DNA of 64,000 nucleotides from Streptomyces erythrochromogenes (GTDB lineage Bacteria; Actinomycetota; Actinomycetes; Streptomycetales; Streptomycetaceae). Both the position numbers and the translations under genes were made by a program. Position 1 is the first letter of the stretch; the number at the start of each line of letters is the position of its first letter. This document shows positions 1 through 7,854 of this stretch, one piece after another. The notes under the pieces are model-generated. The model had not been told where the DNA came from, made no database searches, and worked only from the letters and a program-made list of their open reading frames with translations. Location of the stretch: assembly GCF_036170895.1 (NCBI RefSeq), contig NZ_CP108036.1, positions 4,777,501-4,841,500 of the forward strand, written 5' to 3'.

Positions 1-1
1 G

Positions 2-37
2 CTCATCGTGCTGCTCAAGGTCGGGCTCCAGCACTGA
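2..37 (+). CDS. Possible 3' end of an upstream gene
   Basis: Frame 2 is open from the window edge to a TGA at 35-37, giving a hydrophobic tail that ends in Gln-His. It would overlap the convergent aminotransferase by about 20 bases. Only 11 codons are visible, so neither function nor reality can be judged. Confidence 0.25.
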   Translation, partial: LIVLLKVGLQH

Positions 38-1298
38 GGCCCCGCGGCGTCGCGCCGTACTCCGCCAGGGCCGCCCCGAGGCGGCCGACCCCCTCGGCGA
101 TCTCCCGCGGGGTGTGCGTCGTGAAGGACAGGCGCAGCGTGCGCGGGTCCGGGGCGCCCGTGTGGAAGGGGGCTCCCGGGACGAAGGCGACGCCGTGCGC
201 CACGGCCGTCCTCAGCAGGGCCGTCGCGTCGTGGTCCTCCGGGAGCCGGGCCCACACGAACATCCCGCCCTCGGGCCGGTTCCAGGCGCAGCCCGGCGGA
301 AGGGTCCGGCCCAGGGCGCCCAGCAGGGCGTCGCGCCGCTCGCGGTACGCGGCGCGCACGGTGCCTATGTGCGCGTCCAGGTCCACCGTCGCCAGGTAGT
401 GCGCCGCGGCCAGCTGGTCCACCGTGGAGGTGTGCAGGTCCGCCGCCTGCTTCGCGACCGCCGCGGCCCGCAGGAGCGCCGCCGGTGCGCGGAGCCAGCC
501 CAGGCGCAGCCCGGGAGCCATGGTCTTCGAGAAGCTGCCGAGCAGGGCCGTACGGTCCTCCGCGCCCGGGTGGGCGGCGAGCCACGGGACGTCCCGGCCC
601 TCGTAGCGCAGGTCCCCGTACGGGTCGTCCTCCACCAGCCACAGGCCGAGCCGGGCCGCGATCTCCGCGACCGCGGCCCGGCGGGATGCCGGCAGGGTGC
701 GGCCCGTCGGGTTCTGGAAGGTCGGGATCGTGTAGAGCAGCTTCGGCCGCTCCCGCGCGACGAGTTCCGCGAGCGCGTCCGGCAGGATGCCCTCCTCGTC
801 GCAGGGCACGGGCACCACCCGCGCCCCCGCCAGCCCGAAGCACTGGAGTGCGGCGAGGTAGGTGGGGTTCTCGGCCAGCACCACGTCGCCCGGCTCGATC
901 AGGGCGGCGGTGACGAGGGTGAGGGCCTGCTGGGAGCCGGAGGTGACGACCACGTCGTCCGCGCCGGTCGCAAGCCCGCGCGCCGTCGCCCGCGCCGCTA
1001 CGGCCGCGCGGAGCTCCGGCGCGCCCTCGGTGGTCGAGTACTGGAGCGCGCGGCGCGCCGAGAGCGCGAAGGCGGCGTCGTACGCGGCGCGCAGGCCCTC
1101 GGTGTCGAAGAGTTCGGGCGCGGGGAGGCCGCCGGCGAAGGAGACGATCCCGGGCCGCTGGGTGAGCGCGAGGATCTCGCGTACGGGAGAGCCTTCGACC
1201 GAGGTGGCACGGGCGGCGAACGCGGGCGGTGCGACGGCGGCGGCTACGGCAGTGGTGGTGGCGGCGGCGGTGGCGGTGGCGGCAGCGACAGCGGGCAC
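15..1298 (-). CDS. PLP-dependent aminotransferase (class I/II, LysN/MocR-like)
   Basis: A 427-residue fold-type I aminotransferase. After an Ala/Thr-rich N-terminus of about 35 residues comes the SFAGGLPAPELF segment typical of 2-aminoadipate/aromatic aminotransferases. Further along are the conserved NPTG motif in the substrate-binding region, a D-PYG segment that contacts the cofactor ring, and GSFSKTMAPGLRLGW containing the Schiff-base lysine. It has no GntR DNA-binding domain, so it is a free enzyme rather than a full MocR regulator. The amino-acid substrate cannot be read from sequence. The Ala-rich leader is unusual and the true start may lie further in, near ATSVEGSPVREIL. It is transcribed divergently from the gene at 1450. 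Confidence 0.9.
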   Translation of the reverse strand: MPAVAAATATAAATTTAVAAAVAPPAFAARATSVEGSPVREILALTQRPGIVSFAGGLPAPELFDTEGLRAAYDAAFALSARRALQYSTTEGAPELRAAVAARATARGLATGADDVVVTSGSQQALTLVTAALIEPGDVVLAENPTYLAALQCFGLAGARVVPVPCDEEGILPDALAELVARERPKLLYTIPTFQNPTGRTLPASRRAAVAEIAARLGLWLVEDDPYGDLRYEGRDVPWLAAHPGAEDRTALLGSFSKTMAPGLRLGWLRAPAALLRAAAVAKQAADLHTSTVDQLAAAHYLATVDLDAHIGTVRAAYRERRDALLGALGRTLPPGCAWNRPEGGMFVWARLPEDHDATALLRTAVAHGVAFVPGAPFHTGAPDPRTLRLSFTTHTPREIAEGVGRLGAALAEYGATPRGLSAGARP

Positions 1299-1449
1299 GG
1301 GAGCTCCTCGGGGAGACGGGTGCGCGCATCGTAGCGACAGAAACTTGTAGACGGCATGTATGTATCAGGAGGTGGACGCCGGACGCTCGGCCGCCCTCGA
1401 CCCCGCCCGCCCCCTCCCGATCTGACGCCACATCAGCTAGACCGTTCCC

Positions 1450-2307
1450 ATGACGACAGGAGAGCAGGACCCGCAGCAGGACACCCGCGTCGACGACTAC
1501 GCCGCGCTGGCGGCGGTCGGCCCCTACGGCGTCCGCCCCGGCCATGCGCTGATCACCATGGTGGAGCCGCACCCGGGCCACGAGTACGCGTACAACCGCT
1601 GGTACGAGGACGACCACTACTACGCGGGCGCCATGGCCATGCCGTGGATGTACGCGGGCCGCCGCTGGGTGGCGACCCGCGAGCTCCAGGAGCTGCGCTA
1701 CCCCGAGAAGTCGGCCGTCGCCCAGCCGGTCACCGCCGGCTGCTACATATCGACGTACTGGGTCACCGCGGGCCGCTACGACGAGCACATGAAGTGGACG
1801 GTCGGCATCAACAAGCGGCTGAACCGCGACGGTCGCGTCTACCAGGACCGGACCCACGTCTTCACGGCCTTCCAGGACCACGCGGCCACCGTCTACCGTG
1901 ACGGCGCCGCCGGCCCGCGGGACTACCACGCGCTCGACCACCCGTACGCGGGGCTGGTGGTGCAGGTGGTCGACGCCGACGGCCCGGAGCAGCGGGCCGA
2001 GTTGCTGGAGTGGCTGCGCTCGCGCGCCCTGCCGAGGCGGCTGCACGGCTCCCCGGCGGCGATGGTGACCGTCTTCCGGCCGACGCCGCTGCCCGGTGAC
2101 CGGATGACGTACGTCAAGCAGGTGGAGGGGGTCGACACGCGCCTCACGCTGCTGTGGTTCCTGGAGGAGGACCCCCGGACCTGCTGGGACCGCTTCCAGG
2201 GGCTGGACGCGGAGGTCTCGGAGGCGGGCCTGGGGCGGGTGGAGCTCGTGGCCCCGTTCATCCCGACGGTGCCGGGGACGGACCGGTACGTCGATCAGTT
2301 GCGCTGA
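1450..2307 (+). CDS. Conserved actinobacterial protein of unknown function
   Basis: A 285-residue soluble protein with no signal peptide or membrane segment. It is rich in Tyr and Trp and contains an N-RWYEDDHYYAG stretch reminiscent of dimeric alpha/beta-barrel (EthD-like) proteins. A second HPGHEYAYN-like region and a late FLEEDP-CWDRF segment suggest two related halves. I do not recognise a specific function. The ATG at 1450 is the only good early start. A short hairpin follows the stop codon, so it is probably monocistronic. Confidence 0.8.
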   Translation: MTTGEQDPQQDTRVDDYAALAAVGPYGVRPGHALITMVEPHPGHEYAYNRWYEDDHYYAGAMAMPWMYAGRRWVATRELQELRYPEKSAVAQPVTAGCYISTYWVTAGRYDEHMKWTVGINKRLNRDGRVYQDRTHVFTAFQDHAATVYRDGAAGPRDYHALDHPYAGLVVQVVDADGPEQRAELLEWLRSRALPRRLHGSPAAMVTVFRPTPLPGDRMTYVKQVEGVDTRLTLLWFLEEDPRTCWDRFQGLDAEVSEAGLGRVELVAPFIPTVPGTDRYVDQLR

Positions 2308-2315
2308 CGCGGGCA

Positions 2316-2335
2316 TGGCCGAGCCCCCTCGGCCA
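2316..2335 (+). terminator. Hairpin after the 1450-2307 gene
   Basis: Perfect 8-bp stem (2316-2323 with 2328-2335) and a four-C loop, starting 9 bases after the stop codon. There is no U tract. Streptomyces terminators commonly lack one. Confidence 0.5.
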
Positions 2336-2401
2336 AGACGGCGGACCGGTCGAGAGGGCTCCAGGCGCTGGTGACGGGATGGTCGGGACGCGTCGTGATC
2401 T

Positions 2402-2611
2402 TCAGACGAGGCGTCCCAGCCGGCCTTCGGTGACGTCGGTGACGAAGGAGGTCCACGAGCCGGGCGCGAAGGTGAGGGACGGGCCGTCCTGCACCTTCGA
2501 GTCGCGTACGGCGATCGCCTCCATGACGGGGGACTTGACCTCGACGCAGGCGCCGTTGGCGGAGTAGGAGGACTTGACCCAGTTGTCGGTGGCGCCCTGG
2601 CGAATAGCCAT
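2402..2611 (-). CDS. DUF397 small protein (WhiJ-associated)
   Basis: A 69-residue protein containing the DUF397 hallmarks W-KSSYSA-GACVEV and VRDSK, followed by a W-F segment near the C-terminus. The ATG at 2611 is chosen because a GGAGAG ribosome-binding site lies just upstream; the longer reading frame to 2728 has no such signal. It sits downstream of an XRE/DUF5753 regulator on the same strand. That arrangement is repeated many times in Streptomyces genomes (the WhiJ-like families), where the small protein is thought to modulate the paired DNA-binding protein. The specific target of this pair is unknown. Confidence 0.85.
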   Translation of the reverse strand: MAIRQGATDNWVKSSYSANGACVEVKSPVMEAIAVRDSKVQDGPSLTFAPGSWTSFVTDVTEGRLGRLV

Positions 2612-2809
2612 GTTTCTCTCCGGTGAGCGAGTAGTTCGGGTGTCTTGTCGGCCATTTCCGGCTGACCTGATCGACGCTACCGGCAGCTCCTGACGGGTGA
2701 AGGAAGCATTCACCCGACCGAGTGGCATATTCCATTCAAGCCTTCTGTGGCCGGGGAGTGACGGTGTACGGTGCCGCCCCCTCGCCCGCCAACCCCCTGA
2801 GTCACAGGA

Positions 2810-3694
2810 CTATTCACCCTTGTCGGCATATTCGTTGATGATCTGCGAGATGAACTCCCGTGTCTTGTCGACCCCGAGGGCCTGGGCGCGCAGGTGCTCG
2901 TACATCACGCTGTACTTCTGGACGTCGTTGGCCTTCTCCAGGTACAGGTCGCTGGTGACGCCCTCGATGTAGACGACCGTCGAGTCGGACGCGTCCGGGA
3001 ACTCCAGGATCGCGTACTGGCCGTTCACGCCGGGGTGCGCGCCCAGCTCGAAGGGCATCACCTGCACGGTGACGTGCGGCTGTTCCGACTGCTCTATCAA
3101 GTACTCGAGCTGCCGGATCATCAGTCGGTTGTCGCCCACGTGCCGGCGCAGCGCCGCCTCGTCGATGACCGCCCACAGGCGCAGCGGGCCGAGGTCAGGG
3201 TTGTTGTTCTCCGTCTCGGAGAGCCGCTTCTGGCGGTGCATGCGGACCTGGACGCGCTTGTCCACGTCGGCAGGGGCGGTCTCCGGCCACGCGCCGCGGA
3301 CGAGGGCCTGCGCGTACTCGGTGGTCTGGAGCAGGCCCGGGATCACCAGGGGTTCGTACGTGCGCAGGCTGGCGGCGTCGGTCTCCAGCCCGATGTACAC
3401 GCTGTACGGGATGTCGCCGAAGGCGTGCCACCAGCCCTGCTGGCGGGAGTCCTTCGCCATCTGCATGAGGGAGTCGATGAGCCGGCGGTCCTCGACCTCG
3501 TACACGTCGCACAGGTCGCGGACGTCGCGCTGGCTGATGGAACGGCGGCCGTTCTCCAGCCGGCTGATCTTCGACTGGGAGACGAGGAGGCGTTCGGCGA
3601 CCTGTTCGGCCGTCATGCCCTTGTCCTCGCGGAGCTTGCGCAGCTCCATTCCAAGTCGGCGGCGTCGGACGGTGGGATTGACATTGGACGCCAC
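2810..3694 (-). CDS. XRE-family regulator with DUF5753 domain (WhiJ-like)
   Basis: A 294-residue regulator. Residues about 10-70 form a helix-turn-helix of the lambda-repressor type (ELRKLREDKGMTAEQVAERL, SQSKISRLENGRR). The rest is the DUF5753 ligand/partner domain, with YEPLVIPGLLQT-EYA, RMHRQKRL and VTVQVMPFELGAHPG motifs. Such proteins act as transcription factors in development and antibiotic control and usually work with a neighbouring DUF397 protein, found here 198 bases downstream at 2402-2611. It lies downstream of a strong terminator and is therefore expressed separately from the GPP34 gene. Confidence 0.92.
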   Translation of the reverse strand: MASNVNPTVRRRRLGMELRKLREDKGMTAEQVAERLLVSQSKISRLENGRRSISQRDVRDLCDVYEVEDRRLIDSLMQMAKDSRQQGWWHAFGDIPYSVYIGLETDAASLRTYEPLVIPGLLQTTEYAQALVRGAWPETAPADVDKRVQVRMHRQKRLSETENNNPDLGPLRLWAVIDEAALRRHVGDNRLMIRQLEYLIEQSEQPHVTVQVMPFELGAHPGVNGQYAILEFPDASDSTVVYIEGVTSDLYLEKANDVQKYSVMYEHLRAQALGVDKTREFISQIINEYADKGE

Positions 3695-3810
3695 GTGAAC
3701 GGCACCTCCGCCTTCTTCTGTCGTGCAGCTGTCTCTCTGCGTGTCTGATGTTCAGCAGACTGCCACCGAAGCGGGCGGCGCCGCTGGGGAACGGCAGGGA
3801 AAACACAGAC

Positions 3811-3854
3811 GCGCGGGGTGGCGGAGCCGGCGGACCGGCCCCGCCACCCCGCGC
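3811..3854 (-). terminator. Strong terminator of the GPP34 gene
   Basis: A perfect 14-bp stem (3811-3824 with 3841-3854) encloses a further 5-bp stem (3826-3830 with 3835-3839), separated by one A/C mismatch. Reading leftwards on the minus strand, the hairpin is followed by a T-rich run. It separates the GPP34 gene from the XRE gene. The rest of 3695-4001 holds no convincing gene; it does contain a 16-base direct repeat (GCGGTGGTGGAGCTGT) around 3917-3957. Confidence 0.7.
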
Positions 3855-4001
3855 GCTGGCGGCTTCCGGGCCGGATCCTCGCGGATGCCGGTCCCGGTGG
3901 TGGCGTCGCTCTGCGGTGCGGTGGTGGAGCTGTGCAGCGATGCGGTGGTGGAGCTGTCGAACTGGGGACCCGGGAACTGTCCGGGCCTCACCGGGGGTGG
4001 A

Positions 4002-4736
4002 TCAGTGCGCGGGCACGCGTGCCATCGCACCCGTGCGGCGCGGCTGCATCGGGACGCCGCCCGCCGTGGGCCGGGCCTGCGGTGCCGGCGCGCGGTCCCG
4101 GCGTGGCTGTGCGGCCACACCGTTCTGGACGTCCATCACGGCGTGCGCCACGAGTCCGCCCATCGGGTCGTGCCTGATCAGGTCCCGCAGTCGGGACCTG
4201 GACGAGCGCCCCTCGTTGCCGGGGTACAGGTGCTTGCCGAGTCCGACCGCGTGGGCCAGCGCGGCGAGCGCCGCGGTCCGCGGGTCCGGCGGTACGCCGG
4301 TGCGGATCGCACTGTCGAGCCGGGCTCGGATCTCCCGGCTGATCTCCGTGTCCGTCGCCTGGTAGCGAGTCGTCGGCAACACTCCGCACATCTGTCCCGC
4401 GACGGCGTGAACCATGCCGCAGCGCTCCAGGTGCGCGAGGTAAATCTGACGAAGCCCCAGCCGGGGTCCGCCGATCCAGTGGACGGCCCGTACCGGGCTG
4501 CCGCGCCTGCGCAGCAGTTCCAGTGCGGAGTCCAGAGTCGGATCTCCTGTCGGCCGTGGCATCACCACGGCGATACGATCCCCATCAGGGGCTATCCGTC
4601 CTGCCAGAGCCAGCTCCACTAGCTGTGCCCCGGCCAGGCCGAGGTCGAGCGACTGCGGCTGCGCCGTGGTACCCGTGGCCGGGTCCAAGGCGAGCAGCAG
4701 AAGCTCCTCCGGAATTGTTCTGCGGCTCCTGCCCAT
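4002..4736 (-). CDS. GPP34-family phosphoprotein (GOLPH3/Vps74-like)
   Basis: A 244-residue soluble protein beginning with the family signature TIPEELLLLALDP, followed by a helical core with LGLAGAQLVELALAGRI and D-TLDSALELL. The fold in eukaryotes binds phosphatidylinositol 4-phosphate. Streptomyces genomes encode several paralogues whose role is not established. The C-terminal 45 residues are Pro/Arg-rich and poorly conserved. It is divergent from the D,D-carboxypeptidase gene; both would be driven from the 185-base space 4737-4921. Confidence 0.88.
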   Translation of the reverse strand: MGRSRRTIPEELLLLALDPATGTTAQPQSLDLGLAGAQLVELALAGRIAPDGDRIAVVMPRPTGDPTLDSALELLRRRGSPVRAVHWIGGPRLGLRQIYLAHLERCGMVHAVAGQMCGVLPTTRYQATDTEISREIRARLDSAIRTGVPPDPRTAALAALAHAVGLGKHLYPGNEGRSSRSRLRDLIRHDPMGGLVAHAVMDVQNGVAAQPRRDRAPAPQARPTAGGVPMQPRRTGAMARVPAH

Positions 4737-4921
4737 CCATGCCTCCCCGCGTGGATGAGTGACAGGGTGACGCCTCTCACATTCATCTGTCGAGAGCGCG
4801 TGGCCGCTTTGTGGGGGAACCCGCAGCTATGTCGTTCTCGTCTGGCACGGGGGCGATGCTCCCGAGACGGGACACTGTTAGACATTCGGACAGCCGAACG
4901 TGGCGGCGATGAGGAGGAGCG

Positions 4922-7624
4922 GTGGCGGGCGAGTCCCCCGACAAGTCGGTAGATGAAGAAACGCCGGGGGCGGCGGAGTCGTCCGCGGAGCGCGACCCGA
5001 GGCTGTCGGTGTTCCGGCCGAGGGAATCCGAGGACGGTGCCGGCGTCGCCCGTGCGGGCGAAAGCGGTGCCGAGGCCGAGGCGGGTGCCGATGCGGGTGC
5101 CGGGTCCGGCGGGCGGGATGCGCTGCGCGAGGCCGTGGCGGCCTGGGTCGCCACGACGGCGGAGGAGTCGGGTGCTGCCGATGCCGCGGCGCGCGAAGCC
5201 GACGAGGACTCGGCCCCCGAGGCCGATTCCGATTCCGCTTCCGCTTCGGCCTCCGGTTCGGCTCCGGCCGAGGAGGCGAAGCCTGCCGCTGCCGTTGCCG
5301 CCGACCCGAAGCCCGAGCCGGCGGACAGCGGCCGCACGGCTGTGTTCCGTGCCGTGAAGCCGGGCTCCGCCGGGGCTGCCGGTGGGGACAAGGCTTCCGT
5401 GGATGCCGAGGGGGGTCCGGCCGCGTCCGGTTCCGCTTCCGGCGAGCAGAAGCCTGCCGTGGCGAAGCCGTCGAAGCCGTCGGCTCCGGTGGACGAGTCG
5501 GGGGACAGTGGCCGTACGGCCGTGTTCCGTGCCGTGAAGCCGGGCTCTGCCGGCGGGGCTGCGTCCGGTTCCGGTGCGGCGAAGCCGGGCTCTGCCGGGG
5601 CTGCCGGTGGGGACAAGGCGTCCGTGGATGCCGAGGGGGGTCCGGCCGCGTCCGGTTCCGCTTCCGGCGAGCAGAAGCCTGCCGTGGCGAAGCCGTCGAA
5701 GCCGTCGGCTCCGGTGGACGAGTCGGGGGACAGTGAGCGTACGGCTGTGTTCCGTGCTGTGAAGCCGGGCTCTGCCGGGGCCGCCGGTGGGGGCAAGCCG
5801 TCTGCGGCGAAGCCGGTGGCTGCGAAGCCGTCGGCTCCGGTCGACGAGCCCGCGGACAGCGAGCGCACGGCCGTGTTCCGTGCCGTGAAGCCCGGTGCTG
5901 CGAAGCCCGAGGCGGCGAAGCCGTCGGCTCCGGCCGGCGGGGCCGGGGACAGTGAGCGCACCGCCGTGTTCCGGGTGCCGAAGGTGGACGCGCTGAAGCC
6001 CGACGCCGGGCAGAAGTCGAAGCCCGGCGCCGTGAAGCCGGGCTCCGCTTCGCCTTCCGCTTCCGCCCAGGCGCCGGCCCCGGCCGAGGACGGCGAGCGC
6101 ACCGCCGTCTTCCGCGCCCCGAAGCCGGAGGCGCCTGCCCCCGAGGCCCCCGAGGCCCCCAAGGCCCCCAAGGCCAGCACCTTCGTGCCGCTGCGCACCG
6201 ACGGCGACGGCACGACGGAGGCGAAGCCGAAGCCCCCGGTCCCGCCGACCCCCTCGGTCTCGGCCGCCGCTTCGACCGCCACCGAGCGCCTGGACCGCAG
6301 CGACCGGAGCGAGCGGACCACCCAGCAGCCGCTGCCGCCCAAGCCGCCGCTCGACATGCTGGCGGACCTCACGAACAACCCGCCCCCGCCGCCGAGCCCG
6401 CTGCGCACCGCCGTCCGCCGGTTCAAGATCTACGCGCCGCTCGTCGTGCTCCTGGGGATCATCCTGGCCGTCGTGCAGCTGGTCCGCCCGCTGCCCGAGC
6501 CGAAGCTCGTGATGACCGCGAAGTCCTCGTACACCTTCGAGGGCGCGATGCCGCAGCTGCCCTGGCCCAGCGAGGGGCAGGCCTACATGGCGGCCGCCGG
6601 CCTCGGCACGCTCGGCCAGTCCGGCGAGCAGAAGCCGGTGCCGATCGCGAGCGTCACCAAGTCGATGACGGCCTACATCATCCTGCGCGACCACCCCATA
6701 AAGAAGGGTGAGCAGGGCGCGATGATCGACGTCGACAAGACGGCCGAGACCGAGGGCAAGAAGAACGACTCCGTCAACAACGAGTCCACCCTCGACACGG
6801 TGAAGGAGGGCGACAAGATCTCCGAGTACGACGCGATCGCCGCCCTCATGATCCCGTCGGCCAACAACATCGCGCGGCTGCTCGCGCGCTGGGACGCCGG
6901 TTCCCAGGAGGCGTTCGTCAAGAAGATGAACGACACCGCCAAGGAACTCGGCATGACCAACACCACGTACACCGACCCCTCGGGTCTGGACGCGACCACG
7001 GTCAGCACCGCCGAGGACCAGGTCAAGCTGGGCCTGAAGCTGGTCGAGATCGAGACCCTGCTCGACATCACCAAGAAGCCGAACTGGGTCGACCCGTCGG
7101 GCAAGAGCTGGCGCAACTGGAACGGCCTGACCGGACCCAGCGGCGCGCTCGGCATCAAGACCGGTACGACGACGAAGGCGGGCGGAAACCTCCTCTTCGC
7201 CGCGCAGAAGAAGATCGGCAACACCAACCAGCTGATCGTCGGAGCCGTCCTCGGCCAGCACAAGCCGTCCATCATCGACACCGTGCTCGCCGCGAGCAAG
7301 CAGCTGATGGTCGGCACCCAGAAGGCCCTCGACGGCGCGACCGTCGTGAAGAAGGGCGATGTCGTGGGCTACGTCGACGACGGACTGGGCGGCCGGACTC
7401 CGGTCGTCGCCACCGCCGACGTGCAGGCGATCGGGTGGGCGTCCCTGACCGTGACCGTGAAGCTCGCGGACGGCGGCGGCGCGATGCCGCAGACCGCGAC
7501 GGCCGGCACCGAGGTCGGCGTGCTGACCGTCGGCGAGGGCGCCAGCCAGGTCAAGGTGCCGGTGGCGCTGAAGAGCGACCTGGCCTCGCCGGGCATCGGC
7601 AGCAAGCTGACGCGCATCGGCTGA
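4922..7624 (+). CDS. D-alanyl-D-alanine carboxypeptidase (peptidase S11) with long repeat-bearing cytoplasmic tail
   Basis: A 900-residue membrane-anchored penicillin-binding protein that should trim the terminal D-Ala of peptidoglycan stem peptides outside the cell. Residues 1-499 are a low-complexity Ala/Pro/Glu-rich cytoplasmic segment with six RTAVFR repeats. A single membrane segment lies at about 501-522. The S11 domain follows, with SVTK (Ser577, Lys580), SAN (Ser646, Asn648) and KTG (Lys746). A C-terminal beta domain completes it. The GTG start is supported by AGGAGG just upstream. Ordinary S11 enzymes are about 400 residues, so the N-terminal half is the unusual part; it also contains a 225-bp-period tandem duplication. 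Confidence 0.93.
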   Translation: MAGESPDKSVDEETPGAAESSAERDPRLSVFRPRESEDGAGVARAGESGAEAEAGADAGAGSGGRDALREAVAAWVATTAEESGAADAAAREADEDSAPEADSDSASASASGSAPAEEAKPAAAVAADPKPEPADSGRTAVFRAVKPGSAGAAGGDKASVDAEGGPAASGSASGEQKPAVAKPSKPSAPVDESGDSGRTAVFRAVKPGSAGGAASGSGAAKPGSAGAAGGDKASVDAEGGPAASGSASGEQKPAVAKPSKPSAPVDESGDSERTAVFRAVKPGSAGAAGGGKPSAAKPVAAKPSAPVDEPADSERTAVFRAVKPGAAKPEAAKPSAPAGGAGDSERTAVFRVPKVDALKPDAGQKSKPGAVKPGSASPSASAQAPAPAEDGERTAVFRAPKPEAPAPEAPEAPKAPKASTFVPLRTDGDGTTEAKPKPPVPPTPSVSAAASTATERLDRSDRSERTTQQPLPPKPPLDMLADLTNNPPPPPSPLRTAVRRFKIYAPLVVLLGIILAVVQLVRPLPEPKLVMTAKSSYTFEGAMPQLPWPSEGQAYMAAAGLGTLGQSGEQKPVPIASVTKSMTAYIILRDHPIKKGEQGAMIDVDKTAETEGKKNDSVNNESTLDTVKEGDKISEYDAIAALMIPSANNIARLLARWDAGSQEAFVKKMNDTAKELGMTNTTYTDPSGLDATTVSTAEDQVKLGLKLVEIETLLDITKKPNWVDPSGKSWRNWNGLTGPSGALGIKTGTTTKAGGNLLFAAQKKIGNTNQLIVGAVLGQHKPSIIDTVLAASKQLMVGTQKALDGATVVKKGDVVGYVDDGLGGRTPVVATADVQAIGWASLTVTVKLADGGGAMPQTATAGTEVGVLTVGEGASQVKVPVALKSDLASPGIGSKLTRIG
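5355..5780 (+). repeat. Tandem 225-bp-period duplication inside the carboxypeptidase gene
   Basis: About 190 bases starting near 5361 recur almost identically starting near 5586. The period of 225 bases is in frame (75 codons). The duplicated unit encodes an Ala/Gly/Pro stretch plus one RTAVFR motif. The few differences are mostly silent, which points to a recent duplication. Confidence 0.85.
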
Positions 7625-7720
7625 CCGCCGTCCGCTGCCGTCCGCTGCCGTCCGCAGCCCTCTGAGGTCCTCTGAGGCCGTCTGAGGCCGTTCGCGGACG
7701 GGCGCGGCACGAGCGCTGAT

Positions 7721-7750
7721 CCGGCGCCCCGGGCAACCCCGGGGCGCCGG
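7721..7750. terminator. Perfect hairpin after the carboxypeptidase gene
   Basis: A 13-bp perfect stem (7721-7733 with 7738-7750) with a CAAC tetraloop. Just before it, 7630-7690 has short repeats of CCGTCCGCTG and CTCTGAGG type with no coding potential. Confidence 0.65.
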
Positions 7751-7854
7751 TGCGCGTCTAGCGAGTGTCCGCTCGGTCCCGCCGACCGGACGCGACCTAG
7801 GGACCCGGGACGCCAGATGTGTGCCGGTGGGGATCCATGTTGGGGAGTGCGGCA

